64,000 nucleotides of DNA from Georgfuchsia sp049276455 (GTDB lineage Bacteria; Pseudomonadota; Gammaproteobacteria; Burkholderiales; Rhodocyclaceae): contig JBASWL010000076.1 of assembly GCA_049276455.1 (NCBI GenBank), positions 1 through 64,000 on the forward strand. The letters run 5' to 3'. Made by a program: the position numbers and the translations under genes. Shown one piece after another: positions 9,664-19,362 of this stretch. The notes under the pieces are model-generated. The model worked only from the letters and a program-made list of their open reading frames with translations, made no database searches and was not told the DNA's origin. The stretch's first letter is position 1. Every line of letters begins with the position of its first letter.

Positions 9664-12192
9664 TCAGCCGAGTTGAGTCAATTTGTTGCGCGCGGCTTCC
9701 TGCTGAGCGGGAGAACCTTCCGTCAATACTTCCTGCAACAACTCGCGGGCACCCTCGTGGTCGCCCATCTCTTCATAGGCTTGGGCAAGTTCAAGCTTCG
9801 TCGCCACTTCAGCAGAGTCGCTGCCACTTCCGGTCACCGCAGGTGCTACAGGTTCGTTGAGGTCGAGATTAATAGATGATAAATCCAACGGCGGAGCAGG
9901 TTGCTCTAGCGAATCCGGCTCGCTTGTGCCAAGATCAAAATCGAAATCGAGTCCGTTGTCCGTTTTAGTCTGCGCATTGAAATTGATGTCAAGATCATTG
10001 CTCTGCTCGGCGTCCACATCCGATTTATCGTCACTTCCCAGATCAAGGTCGAAGTCAATATCGCTCAGTGTCGCTGTTGCTGGAGCAGCAGGCGCTGCAA
10101 CCGAAGCTCCCTGTTCCCCTGCCTCATCCAGATCAAGGTCGAAATCGAGCGTACTCGGCAACTCCTCCTCTATCGTGGCAACGCTAACTGGCGCTTCCTG
10201 CAAGAGAGGAGCGCTCATGACGATGGTCTCATCTGCTGGATCTGATTCAACAATAACGTCCTGACCATGCTGCACAGGCTCTGGCGCTACATCTCCAGCG
10301 TCGTACAAGGGGTTGGCTGGATCGACAGAACGGCCTAGCGCAGCAGCCTCGTCCCACTGTTGGCCAATGCCACCAGTACGCGTATTCAGCTCGCTGGCCA
10401 GTTCGTTGAACTGAGACAGACTCTTGCGGCCTGCATATATTTCGAGCAGTTTCAGATACACAGCAAAGTTGTCTGGATCCTTTTGCATGGCATCAACAAG
10501 GATATCCTCGGCTTGGCCATCACGGCCGTAGGCCATATAGACCTCTGCTTCCTGAATCGGATCTACGCCTTCCTTTTCCGTATCGACAGCATCAATGGTC
10601 GAGTGGCTGAAATCGGATGTTGCGACCAAATCGTTGTCAACACTTTCGCTTGCAGCAATGCCAAATACGGAACTGGTAGCCAACTCGCTAGCAGTAATGG
10701 CTTGATCCTTGGCACTCTCGCGCTTTCGCCTCCAAGTTTGAAAACCGAGAAACCCAAAAACAGCCGCAAGCACAGCACCACCGCCATAAACCAGCATGGG
10801 ATTGTCTTCGACGAAGCTGGGTTCAGGCAATGGTGGGGGCAGGATAATTTTTTTCTTCGGTTTCGGTTTCGGCTGCGGCTTATCAGCGGCTGGCACCGCG
10901 GCGGAGACTGAAACTGCAGGCATTTCAGATACAGTTGAACCCGCCAAGGCTGGTGCAGGCTTTGCCTCGACAGACACAGGCGCCACAGATGCTGTTTGTG
11001 CGGTTTTCTGTGCATTCGCAACGGTCTGACTCTTCAATTCGGCCAGTTTTTTTAGATCTGCCAGGTTCTTTTCGAGTTCACTAATACGGCTGTTCGCTTC
11101 TTTCAGGGCATTATCGCGAGCAATAATATCCTCCTCGCTCAACCTACCCTTGCCCGCTTTTGCATGAGCTTCGCTGCTCGACACCAAAAGCTTGTCTTGG
11201 CCACTCGCAGATAGTGTCTTTTCTTCCACCTTCGGCATAATCTTGCCGGTACTGGACTGCTGCGTCTGCTGTTCCACCGGTGTTTGATTGGCCGCTGAGG
11301 CAGCAAGACTGTTGCGATAGGCATTGAAAGCGGCGTATTGCACCACGACTATCTTGCGCGCCTCGCCAGCGTTAACGTGCGCCACGGTCTCTGCTTCAGG
11401 AATATTGAGTATCCTGCCGGCACGCAGGCGGTTCATATTCCCGCCGATAAAGGCATCACGATTGTTGTTGAATAGTGCCACCAGCATCTGGTTAAGAGTA
11501 ACGCCCGCTGTTGCAGATTCTGCAGCAATCTTGCCCAAGGTGTCGCCCCGCTTCACTTTGCGGGTATTGGTCGCATCTTCAACAGGTGAAGCTACTTCAT
11601 TCTCCACCTTCGGCTTCTGTAACCCAACTGGAACCTGATGTAATTCCTTGTTCTGTTCTGATTCAACCTCTGCCTCTGGTGATTCTCTGGCAGGAGAAGT
11701 TGTATCCACAGATGATGGTGCAACTGGCGCCATCACCACAGCAGCCGCATTATCTGCTTTCAGTTCAGGAGGATCGAGCAGAAATGCATACTCACGCACC
11801 AGCCGGCCGGAAGACCAATTCAATTCCACGAGAAAATCAATGAACGGATCATTGACTGCACGATCGGTCTGTATCCTGAAGTAAGGCTTGCCGTCGGCAC
11901 GCTTGTCCAGGACGAAACGCACGGAGGGCAGCACTGAAGCATATTCAACGTTGGCCTGACGAAATGCCTCGACCGGTGCCACGCGAGCAACCAACGAACC
12001 GAGTTCTTCACGCGATGCGACAATATCCAACTCAGCCCTCAATGGCTGTCCTAGTGCAGAAAGCACTGTAATCTTGCCCATCCCTGCCGCATGGGCTGCG
12101 AGTGGCGCGGCAAATAACAATACTGACGCCATTGCAGTAGCCAATACTGCGTGCTTCAGCCTTAAATAATTCCGTTTGTCATTTATATGCAC
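9664..12192 (-). CDS. fimV: FimV/HubP-family polar peptidoglycan-binding protein
   Basis: An 842-residue protein. It has a signal peptide (about residues 1-35, ending AAHAAG) and the FimV N-terminal domain GKITVLSALGQPLRAELDI. A LysM-like domain lies at about 213-270 (VKRGDTLGKIA), then a coiled coil near 350-390 and one membrane helix near 470-490. A long acidic cytoplasmic part carries a TPR-like segment, and the C-terminal FimV domain (ATKLELAQAYEEMGDHEGAR) ends the protein. The family organises cell poles and supports type IV pili. The start is GTG behind a GGGGG ribosome binding site. About 145 nt separate it from truA. Confidence 0.92.
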   Translation of the reverse strand: MHINDKRNYLRLKHAVLATAMASVLLFAAPLAAHAAGMGKITVLSALGQPLRAELDIVASREELGSLVARVAPVEAFRQANVEYASVLPSVRFVLDKRADGKPYFRIQTDRAVNDPFIDFLVELNWSSGRLVREYAFLLDPPELKADNAAAVVMAPVAPSSVDTTSPARESPEAEVESEQNKELHQVPVGLQKPKVENEVASPVEDATNTRKVKRGDTLGKIAAESATAGVTLNQMLVALFNNNRDAFIGGNMNRLRAGRILNIPEAETVAHVNAGEARKIVVVQYAAFNAYRNSLAASAANQTPVEQQTQQSSTGKIMPKVEEKTLSASGQDKLLVSSSEAHAKAGKGRLSEEDIIARDNALKEANSRISELEKNLADLKKLAELKSQTVANAQKTAQTASVAPVSVEAKPAPALAGSTVSEMPAVSVSAAVPAADKPQPKPKPKKKIILPPPLPEPSFVEDNPMLVYGGGAVLAAVFGFLGFQTWRRKRESAKDQAITASELATSSVFGIAASESVDNDLVATSDFSHSTIDAVDTEKEGVDPIQEAEVYMAYGRDGQAEDILVDAMQKDPDNFAVYLKLLEIYAGRKSLSQFNELASELNTRTGGIGQQWDEAAALGRSVDPANPLYDAGDVAPEPVQHGQDVIVESDPADETIVMSAPLLQEAPVSVATIEEELPSTLDFDLDLDEAGEQGASVAAPAAPATATLSDIDFDLDLGSDDKSDVDAEQSNDLDINFNAQTKTDNGLDFDFDLGTSEPDSLEQPAPPLDLSSINLDLNEPVAPAVTGSGSDSAEVATKLELAQAYEEMGDHEGARELLQEVLTEGSPAQQEAARNKLTQLG

Positions 12193-12296
12193 AGTGCCCC
12201 CGTGGGGAATACTCCATTAGTATCCAAAATAACATCATGGCCTTAGCGATGCAAGCTCATCCTCCGCATCAAAACACCACTGCTGCTGCCTGAATT

Positions 12297-13406
12297 TTAA
12301 TTCAACAATACGCGCAACATGCGCCGCAAGGGTTCTGCGGCCCCCCATAACAATTGGTCGCCAACGGTAAACGCCGACAAATACTGGCTTCCCATTGATA
12401 GCTTGCGCAAGCGGCCGACCGGCACCGAGAGCGTCCCCGTCACCTTGGTCGGGGTAAGTTCACGCAGGGTGATATCGCGCTGGTTCGGCACAACCCTGAC
12501 CCAGTCATTGTGCGCAGCAAGCATACCCTCGATCTCATCGAGCGGGATATCGCGTTTGAGCTTGATGGTCAGAGCCTGCGAATGGCAGCGCATGGCACCA
12601 ACGCGTACACACAGCCCATCAACCGGAACCGGCGTGCCGCTTCGTCCGAGAATCTTGTTAGTTTCGGCCTGCCCCTTCCATTCTTCTTTGCTTTGACCGT
12701 TGCCGAGATCCTTATCGATCCAAGGAATCAGCGAACCCGCTAGAGGTACGCTAAAGTTGTCTGTCGGGAAATTTTCGTCACGCAAAATGCCGGCAACTTC
12801 GCGATCAATATCAAGAATCGCCGAGGCCGGATCATTGAGCAGAGATTTTGCCACTCGATGAACCTCACCCATCTGCTTGAGCAACTCTCGCATGTTCTGT
12901 GCACCCGCGCCCGAGGCCGCCTGATAGGTCATCGAGGTCATCCACTCGATTTCATTGGCCTTCAACAACCCGCCCAGCGCCATCAACATCAGCGACACAG
13001 TGCAATTGCCACCAATGTAGTTCCTGATTCCCGAAGCAAGGCCGCGCTGGATCACATCGAGGTTAACTGGGTCAAGAATGATGATGGCATCATCCTTCAT
13101 GCGTAGCGTCGAAGCTGCATCGATCCAGTAGCCGCTCCAGCCAGCGGCGCGCAACCGTGGAAACACATCATTGGTGTAGTCACCACCCTGGCAGGAGATG
13201 ATGATATCCAGCGACTTGAGCTCGTCAATGCTTGCTGCATCCTTCAACGGCGAAACATCGACCCCGATATCAGGTCCCTTACCGCCAGCATTCGAGGTTG
13301 TGAAAAACACCGGCTCGATGAGGTCGAAGTCACCCTCCTCACTCATGCGCTGCATGAGCACCGATCCCACCATCCCGCGCCAACCTACCAGTCCCACTCG
13401 CTTCAT
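12297..13406 (-). CDS. asd: Aspartate-semialdehyde dehydrogenase
   Basis: NADPH-dependent enzyme reducing aspartyl phosphate to the semialdehyde for lysine, threonine and methionine. The 369 residues open with the NADP motif GLVGWRGMVGS. The catalytic cysteine is C135 in GGNCTVS. Length and motifs fit the Gram-negative Asd type. GGA-rich sequence precedes the start. leuB, which usually precedes asd in betaproteobacteria, is absent here. Confidence 0.96.
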   Translation of the reverse strand: MKRVGLVGWRGMVGSVLMQRMSEEGDFDLIEPVFFTTSNAGGKGPDIGVDVSPLKDAASIDELKSLDIIISCQGGDYTNDVFPRLRAAGWSGYWIDAASTLRMKDDAIIILDPVNLDVIQRGLASGIRNYIGGNCTVSLMLMALGGLLKANEIEWMTSMTYQAASGAGAQNMRELLKQMGEVHRVAKSLLNDPASAILDIDREVAGILRDENFPTDNFSVPLAGSLIPWIDKDLGNGQSKEEWKGQAETNKILGRSGTPVPVDGLCVRVGAMRCHSQALTIKLKRDIPLDEIEGMLAAHNDWVRVVPNQRDITLRELTPTKVTGTLSVPVGRLRKLSMGSQYLSAFTVGDQLLWGAAEPLRRMLRVLLN

Positions 13407-13715
13407 GATTCCGCTCTCTCGACTATTATTTCAACACCAACAAAAAGACACTGCTCTTTTCATACATTGCTCTTTTCATACATCCCGACTGACCTCATGC
13501 CGGACTAGATAATATCGCGCGTTCGAAAACCCTGCGCCATCACTTTTGTACTACGACCTCGATTCTATCTGCCGCGCAGAGATTATTGAAGGTAATAAGC
13601 CACATTATGGCCACCATGAAATAACATGTTTGATCGACTTTAGAAGCATTTCAGAATAACGCATTGTCGCAATTTAACGGCGTTATCAAACCCTTAATCC
13701 GGCCAAATTCCTGCA
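13407..13715. other. Intergenic stretch upstream of asd
   Basis: A 309-bp stretch without a gene. It contains two head-to-tail copies of TGCTCTTTTCATACAT at 13452-13467 and 13468-13483, 45 nt upstream of asd. The promoter of asd should lie here. The rest is AT-rich, and I see no terminator or RNA gene. Confidence 0.5.
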
Positions 13716-13850
13716 TTACTTGTTCGCAGCCTTCTGGATGGCTTCACCACCCTTCTCAATGTCCTGCCCCATGCCACGCAAAGTGTTGCAGCCAGTCAGC
13801 AGAACGGACCCCAGCCCAAGCAGGACAAGGATAGTTTTCAGATTTTTCAT
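13716..13850 (-). CDS. Entericidin EcnA/B-family lipopeptide
   Basis: A 44-residue small lipoprotein starting MKNLKTILVLLGLGSVLL. The lipobox is LLTGC with the lipid-accepting Cys at residue 21, followed by a short amphipathic tail GMGQDIEKGGEAIQKAANK. This is the entericidin A/B pattern. Family members are membrane lipopeptides with toxin-antidote roles in enterobacteria; the role here is unknown. A GGAG ribosome binding site precedes the start. Confidence 0.85.
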   Translation of the reverse strand: MKNLKTILVLLGLGSVLLTGCNTLRGMGQDIEKGGEAIQKAANK

Positions 13851-14077
13851 GGTTGGCAACTCCATCAGAATAGATCACGTACATAACAAAATACCCGGCA
13901 GCGTAGTGCCGGTCTCGGAACCCACCGCCCTGCCCCCAGCCGCGGAAAGCAAATGTTCCCGAGCTCCTGACTGGAATGATGTGATCTTTCCAGAGCCTGC
14001 CTCAGTGCGTCTATTGCATGAATATGGGTATAGCAGAAAAATCAAAATTATCGCATATCAGCCCTGCCAGACAGGAA

Positions 14078-15217
14078 CTAGGCGCCATCTCTGGAGTGCA
14101 TTCCGAACCAGATCAGCGACATCCCGACAAGGGCAGCAATCGATGCACCGGAGTAGGTCACTACTGCACCATGGTTATCCCAGCCATAACCGGACAATAT
14201 TCCGCCAATGACGCCACCGGCACCATACGAAATACTGCCAAACAGCGACTGTACGGTACCCTGCTGGCAAGACGGGAACCAGCGATTCAGGGCTGTAATG
14301 CTTGCCACATGATGGGCGCCGAACGAAGCACCGTGCAGCAGTTGTGCGAACAACACTAGCACCGGCAATGAAATAGCCCATCCGATGATCAGAAAACGCA
14401 AGGCTGCAAGCGCAAAACACAGAAGCAGGATATTGCGCAGGGAAGTGAATCCCAGTAGCCGCGGCATAAAGGCAAATACCAGTATTTCCGCCAGCACCCC
14501 CAAAGACCAGAGTCCGCCAATGGCAGTTTTGCCGTAACCGTTTTCAACAAGATGGATCGAGTAAAAGGTATACAAAGGCGCATGTGCCACCGACATCATG
14601 AAGCCGGCCAACAGCAGTGCAATTGCCGCAGGCTGCAACAAGCTTTCACGCAAGGGTTCCGTGACTCCGTCAAGTGCAATCGGCTCGCTTTCCGGGATCA
14701 GCGCAGCCACAATTGCAGCAACGCCAAGCAACCCGAGCGAAATCCACAGGACTGTAATCAGTGGCAACATGTCGAGCATAAAACCAACGCCCTGCACTAC
14801 CACAATAAAACCGATCGAACCCCACAATCTAATCCGTCCATAGCGTTCGACGAAGTAACGCAAATGGCCGAGCGTCAAGGCCTCCACCAAGGGCAGCGAT
14901 GCGCTCCAAAAAAGCGACATCACCACCATGATGGCAACCAGCCAATAGAAATTCGTCGATAACAGAAACCCGGCAAATGCCACTGCACTGGCTATCGATG
15001 CATTGCGCACCAACATGGTCTTGCGACCGAGTCGGTCGGCGAGCATGCCCCAAAACGCCGGTGCCAGCATGCGCATCAGTGGCATCATCGCCATGACGAC
15101 GCTGATGCGCCAAGCATCAAGGCCGACCGATTTCAAGTAAAGACTGAAATAGGGAACGAAGCAACCGACGAAGGCGAAGTAGAAAAAATACCAGCAGGAC
15201 AACCGCCAATAGGGCAC
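14078..15217 (-). CDS. MFS transporter, MFS_1-like (HcaT-type)
   Basis: A 379-residue major facilitator with about twelve hydrophobic segments. It opens MPYWRLSCWYFFYFAFVG, typical of the family that includes the 3-phenylpropionate transporter HcaT and nucleoside permeases. The MFS signature GMLADRLGRK follows the second helix. The start is GTG, 16 nt after the aroC stop, so it is probably cotranscribed. The substrate cannot be read from sequence. Confidence 0.85.
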   Translation of the reverse strand: MPYWRLSCWYFFYFAFVGCFVPYFSLYLKSVGLDAWRISVVMAMMPLMRMLAPAFWGMLADRLGRKTMLVRNASIASAVAFAGFLLSTNFYWLVAIMVVMSLFWSASLPLVEALTLGHLRYFVERYGRIRLWGSIGFIVVVQGVGFMLDMLPLITVLWISLGLLGVAAIVAALIPESEPIALDGVTEPLRESLLQPAAIALLLAGFMMSVAHAPLYTFYSIHLVENGYGKTAIGGLWSLGVLAEILVFAFMPRLLGFTSLRNILLLCFALAALRFLIIGWAISLPVLVLFAQLLHGASFGAHHVASITALNRWFPSCQQGTVQSLFGSISYGAGGVIGGILSGYGWDNHGAVVTYSGASIAALVGMSLIWFGMHSRDGA

Positions 15218-15233
15218 AGGCGCCAGCCGCGAA

Positions 15234-16337
15234 TCAGTCAGCTACGCGACCGGGAATTCTGGGCGCGGGACTAACCACATCTCCACACTGGGCACGATAC
15301 TGCAAGGCTGCGTCAATCAGCACCAGAGCCAACATGGCTTCGGCAATGGGTGTCGCGCGGATCCCGACACAGGGATCGTGGCGTCCGTGAGTTTCCACCG
15401 TAGCCGGTTGCCCATGAACATCGACCGAGAGGCGTGGCAAACGCATGCTCGATGTTGGCTTGACAGCGAGGTTAACAATGATGTTCTGTCCGCTGGAAAT
15501 ACCACCCAGCACGCCGCCCGAATGGTTGGACAAAAACCCCTCCGGCGACATCTCGTCGCCATGAATGCTGCCCGGTTCGGTTATGGCGCCAAATCCGGAA
15601 CCAATCTCGACGCCCTTGACCGCATTGATGCTCATCATGGCATAGGCAATCTGCGCGTCCAGCCGGTCATATACCGGCTGACCCCAGCCCACCGGCACGC
15701 CTTCAGCGACAACGGTAATTTTTGCGCCGACCGAATCTCCAGATTTCCGCAATTTATCCATGAAGACTTCGAGTTCCGGCACGATCTCGTCGTTGGGCGC
15801 AAAAAAAGGATTCGAGCCCACTGCGCCCCAGTCGATAAAGGGAATCTCCCTAGGGCCCAACTGACTCATATAGCCACGTACATGCACGCCGTAGCGCTCG
15901 CCCAGCCACTTCTTCGCCACAGCCCCCGCAGCAACACGTACCGCTGTTTCACGTGCAGATGAACGCCCGCCACCACGATGGTCGCGCAGACCATACTTTT
16001 GCAAATAAACATAGTCGGCATGGCCGGGGCGAAACGCCTGAGCAATATTTTTATAGTCTTTGCTGCGCTGATCTTCATTGCGAATCAGCAGCGCAATCGG
16101 AGTTCCGGTTGTCTTGCCTTCGAACACGCCGGAGAGAATTTCAACAGTATCAGGCTCACGCCGCTGAGTCACATGGCGCGATGTGCCGGGCTTGCGCCTA
16201 TCGAGATCGGCCTGGATGTCTGCTTCGGTCAGCGCCATTCCGGGTGGACAGCCATCGATCACGCAACCGATGGCCGGGCCGTGCGATTCGCCGAAGGAGG
16301 TGACGCAAAAGAGTTTGCCGAAGGTATTGCCGGACAT
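15234..16337 (-). CDS. aroC: Chorismate synthase
   Basis: Converts EPSP to chorismate with reduced FMN, the last shared step of aromatic synthesis. The 367 residues start MSGNTFGKLFCVTSFGESHGPAIG. The family signatures GESHG, the GGGRSSARETA segment and a C-terminal GRHDPC are all present. Length is normal. Confidence 0.97.
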   Translation of the reverse strand: MSGNTFGKLFCVTSFGESHGPAIGCVIDGCPPGMALTEADIQADLDRRKPGTSRHVTQRREPDTVEILSGVFEGKTTGTPIALLIRNEDQRSKDYKNIAQAFRPGHADYVYLQKYGLRDHRGGGRSSARETAVRVAAGAVAKKWLGERYGVHVRGYMSQLGPREIPFIDWGAVGSNPFFAPNDEIVPELEVFMDKLRKSGDSVGAKITVVAEGVPVGWGQPVYDRLDAQIAYAMMSINAVKGVEIGSGFGAITEPGSIHGDEMSPEGFLSNHSGGVLGGISSGQNIIVNLAVKPTSSMRLPRLSVDVHGQPATVETHGRHDPCVGIRATPIAEAMLALVLIDAALQYRAQCGDVVSPAPRIPGRVAD

Positions 16338-16391
16338 GCTTAGCGCTCGCCTGCATTGTAAAAGGCGATTTTACACCACGGTTCAATGGTC

Positions 16392-18047
16392 TTATTTCAG
16401 CGCTCGGCGCAGAATCTTCCCAACATTGGTCTTCGGCAATTCGTCACGGAACTCGACCAGATGTGGCACCTTGTACTTGGTCAGATTGTGGTGGCAGTGT
16501 TCGATCAGTGCCTCTGCAGTCAAACCAGGATCCTTCTTCACCACCACGATTTTCACCATTTCGCCGGAATGCTCGTTGGGTACACCAATGGCGGCGACTT
16601 CCAGTACTCCCGGATGCATGGCGACCACCGCTTCCACTTCATTCGGGAATACCTTGAAGCCCGACACAATGATCATGTCCTTCTTGCGATCGGCGATGCG
16701 CAGGAAACCGTGTTCATCCATGGCAGCAATGTCGCCGGTGCGCAGGAAACCGTCAGCCATCATGACATTGGCAGTTTCCACCGGTTGATTCCAGTAGCCT
16801 TTCATCACCTGCGGGCCGCGTACGCATAGCTCGCCATTCTGCCCGAGCGGAACTTCCCTGCCTTCATCATCGCGCAATGAAACTTCTGTCGATGAAACAG
16901 GCAGACCGATGGAGCCGTTATAACTTTGCAGGTCGAGCGGATTGATGGTGACAGCGGGCGATGTTTCGGTCAGTCCGTAGGCTTCGATCAGTTGCTTGCC
17001 GGTAATCGCTTTCCATTTCTCTGCCACAGCCTGCTGCACTGCCATGCCGCCACCGAGAGGAATACGCAAGGAGGAAAAGTCAAGTCGCGCAAAACCTGGA
17101 TCATTGACCAAGGCATTGAATAGGGTATTCACCCCGGTGATGGCGGTAAAGCGGTATTTTTTCAGTTCCTTGACAAAGCCAGGGATGTCACGAGGATTGG
17201 TGATCAGCACGTTCTGAGCACCAACCTTGAAGAAAGTCAGGCAATTCGCCGTCAAGGCAAAGATGTGGTAAAGCGGCAAAGGGGTGACGATGATTTCGTC
17301 GCCATCGTGCAGAAAAGACTTGATCCAGGCATGTGCCTGTTGCATGTTGGCGATGATGTTGCCATGAGTCAGCGTGGCTCCCTTGCTGACTCCAGTAGTG
17401 CCGCCGGTGTATTGCAACAAGGCGATATCGTCGTGCCCTAGGACAGGCGATCCAAGTTCAAGCCCATGCCCAACTGCCAGGATATCGTTCAAATGCCTCG
17501 CCTGAGGCAGCTTCCATGCCGGCACCATGTGCTTGAGGTACTTGACAACACCATTGACCAAGCGACCCTTGATCGGCCCGAGCAGATCACCAATCCCGGT
17601 CACAATCACATGGCGGGTAGGCACCTTCTCCGCAATTTTTTCAAATACATGGGTAAAATTCTCGACAATGACAATCGCTTCAGCACCAGAGTCGCGCAAC
17701 TGGGACTCGAGCTCCGGTGCCGTGTAAAGCGGATTGCAGTTCACCACAACCAAACCAGCACGCCAGATGCCAAAAAGACATAATGGATATTGCAACAGGT
17801 TGGGCATCATTAACGCCACGCGGGCGCCGCGTTGCAGTTTCAGTTCAAACTGCAGATACGCAGCGAAGTCGCGCGACAATCGGTCAAGGTCAGCATAGCT
17901 GATCGAACTGCCCATATTGGTAAACGCAATGCGCTCAGCGTAGCAGGCAACAGTGCGCTCGAATAGTTCGTTAAGAGACTTGAATTCGTTGGTGTCGATC
18001 TCGGCTGGAACTCCTGCCGGATAACCGTCTAGCCAGATTTTTTCCAC
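16392..18047 (-). CDS. fadD: Long-chain fatty acid-CoA ligase
   Basis: ATP-dependent activation of fatty acids to acyl-CoA for degradation or phospholipid use. A 551-residue member of the ANL superfamily. The AMP-binding P-loop is YTGGTTGVSKGA, the A5 motif is YGLTETSP, and the hinge-side motif is RTGDIAAMDEHGFLRIADR. The catalytic lysine lies in the C-terminal segment TNVGKILRR. The start is GTG behind an AGG-type ribosome binding site. A medium-chain ligase is possible, but length and motifs fit FadD. Confidence 0.9.
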   Translation of the reverse strand: MEKIWLDGYPAGVPAEIDTNEFKSLNELFERTVACYAERIAFTNMGSSISYADLDRLSRDFAAYLQFELKLQRGARVALMMPNLLQYPLCLFGIWRAGLVVVNCNPLYTAPELESQLRDSGAEAIVIVENFTHVFEKIAEKVPTRHVIVTGIGDLLGPIKGRLVNGVVKYLKHMVPAWKLPQARHLNDILAVGHGLELGSPVLGHDDIALLQYTGGTTGVSKGATLTHGNIIANMQQAHAWIKSFLHDGDEIIVTPLPLYHIFALTANCLTFFKVGAQNVLITNPRDIPGFVKELKKYRFTAITGVNTLFNALVNDPGFARLDFSSLRIPLGGGMAVQQAVAEKWKAITGKQLIEAYGLTETSPAVTINPLDLQSYNGSIGLPVSSTEVSLRDDEGREVPLGQNGELCVRGPQVMKGYWNQPVETANVMMADGFLRTGDIAAMDEHGFLRIADRKKDMIIVSGFKVFPNEVEAVVAMHPGVLEVAAIGVPNEHSGEMVKIVVVKKDPGLTAEALIEHCHHNLTKYKVPHLVEFRDELPKTNVGKILRRALK

Positions 18048-18267
18048 GAACCTGCATCCATTATTATCATGACAAAAACGATTTCATCAAGCCGCTTCCT
18101 TGGCATAATCGTTTAGAGTGCTGTCTCTCAATCGCAAGAATCTTGCCGACCATGTGACCTACCCCCTCTTTATATACTGGGACGACAACCACATCCTAGC
18201 TCAATCACAACAAATAAAAAGGACCGCTGGGTTTGTATCCTACGGCCATTTTTTGAATTCTCGCTGG

Positions 18268-18591
18268 TTAGCGATCCAGATATTTAAATTTGTCCTTGAC
18301 CTCGACCCAATCATCGGCATCTATTGGCGGATCCTTGCGCTCGACAATTGGTTTCCATATCTTTGATAGTTCAGCATTGAGTGCTATAAATTGGCTTTGA
18401 TCTTTCGGCACATCATCTTCAGAAAAAATTGCCTCGGCCGGGCATTCGGCAACACACAAGGTGCAATCGATGCACTCATCCGGGTCAATTACCAGAAAAT
18501 TCGGCCCTTCACGAAAACAATCAACCGGGCATACATCTACGCAATCAGTGTACTTGCACTTGATGCAGGATTCAGTCACAACGTAAGTCAT
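18268..18591 (-). CDS. fdxA: 7Fe ferredoxin, FdxA type
   Basis: A 107-residue [3Fe-4S][4Fe-4S] ferredoxin like Azotobacter FdI. The ligand cysteines C9, C17, C21, C25 and C40, C43, C46, C50 have the FdI spacing shifted by one. The start is the ATG of MTYVVTESCIKC; the frame is open further upstream without family similarity. It acts as an electron carrier, but its partner is not visible from context. It is divergent from trxA across about 270 bp that must hold both promoters. Confidence 0.93.
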   Translation of the reverse strand: MTYVVTESCIKCKYTDCVDVCPVDCFREGPNFLVIDPDECIDCTLCVAECPAEAIFSEDDVPKDQSQFIALNAELSKIWKPIVERKDPPIDADDWVEVKDKFKYLDR

Positions 18592-18858
18592 CGTATTTAC
18601 CCCTATACTGTATGAATGGCGGAAACAGGAAGTCGCTTTTTTATATTCTAGTCTTGCCCATGTTATTGCAAAACAATGTTTAAAAAAAAACGGCCCTCTC
18701 CCTCCACGAAAATATCTGAGAAATGCTTGTCTGCATCTACCTTTCGACGGCTTTTCTACTACGCTCTTGCAATTTTTGCGCAACATGCAGTTAACCAGTA
18801 GTAAACTTAAAGCTTATTACACAAGCCACGTCAGGCTCGCGATGATCCAGAGGAACAT

Positions 18859-19185
18859 ATGAGCGAACACATTCAACATGTCACAGATGGCAGTTTCAAG
18901 GCCGAGGTTCTCGAGTCCCCCACCCCAGTTCTGGTTGATTACTGGGCTGAATGGTGCGGTCCCTGCAAAATGATCGCCCCCATTTTGGAAGAAGTTGCCA
19001 AGGAATACGCAGGACGCCTCAAAGTAGCCAAACTGAATATCGACGATAACCCAAAGACTCCGGGCGAACTTGGCATTCGAGGTATCCCGACGCTGATGCT
19101 GTTCAAAGGTGGCAACGCTGAAGCAACCAAGGTTGGCGCCCTGTCCAAATCACAACTCACTGCATTTATTGACAGTAATCTTTAA
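18859..19185 (+). CDS. trxA: Thioredoxin 1
   Basis: A 108-residue disulfide reductant with the redox motif WCGPC and the conserved cis-proline segment GIRGIPTL. A GAGGAA ribosome binding site precedes MSEHIQHV. It is followed by rho on the same strand, the common trxA-rho order of proteobacteria. Confidence 0.97.
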   Translation: MSEHIQHVTDGSFKAEVLESPTPVLVDYWAEWCGPCKMIAPILEEVAKEYAGRLKVAKLNIDDNPKTPGELGIRGIPTLMLFKGGNAEATKVGALSKSQLTAFIDSNL

Positions 19186-19362
19186 TACCGCTACAGTCGC
19201 CCCGGACTCACACGGCAAAAGATAGAATAGCACCGTATTTTTTGAGTTCGGGCAGTAATATAAAACTCTTAATACCGGCTTCACCCCCCCTTCCGAGCCT
19301 CACCTTTCCCTTCCGTAATACCTCGGACTTTTGCGTCCGGCTAACTTCCACAGGTTATTCCT
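19186..19362 (+). promoter_or_regulatory. rho leader region
   Basis: A 177-bp spacer between trxA and rho with a pyrimidine-rich run (CACCCCCCCTTCC near 19282). In E. coli the rho leader is the site of Rho autoregulation. The C-rich, G-poor stretch here would suit that, but this is inference from position and base composition only. Confidence 0.35.

Noticed and set aside
18592..18786. Upstream extension of the ferredoxin gene
   Set aside because: FdxA proteins start at MTYVV; the extension runs through AT-rich promoter-like DNA.
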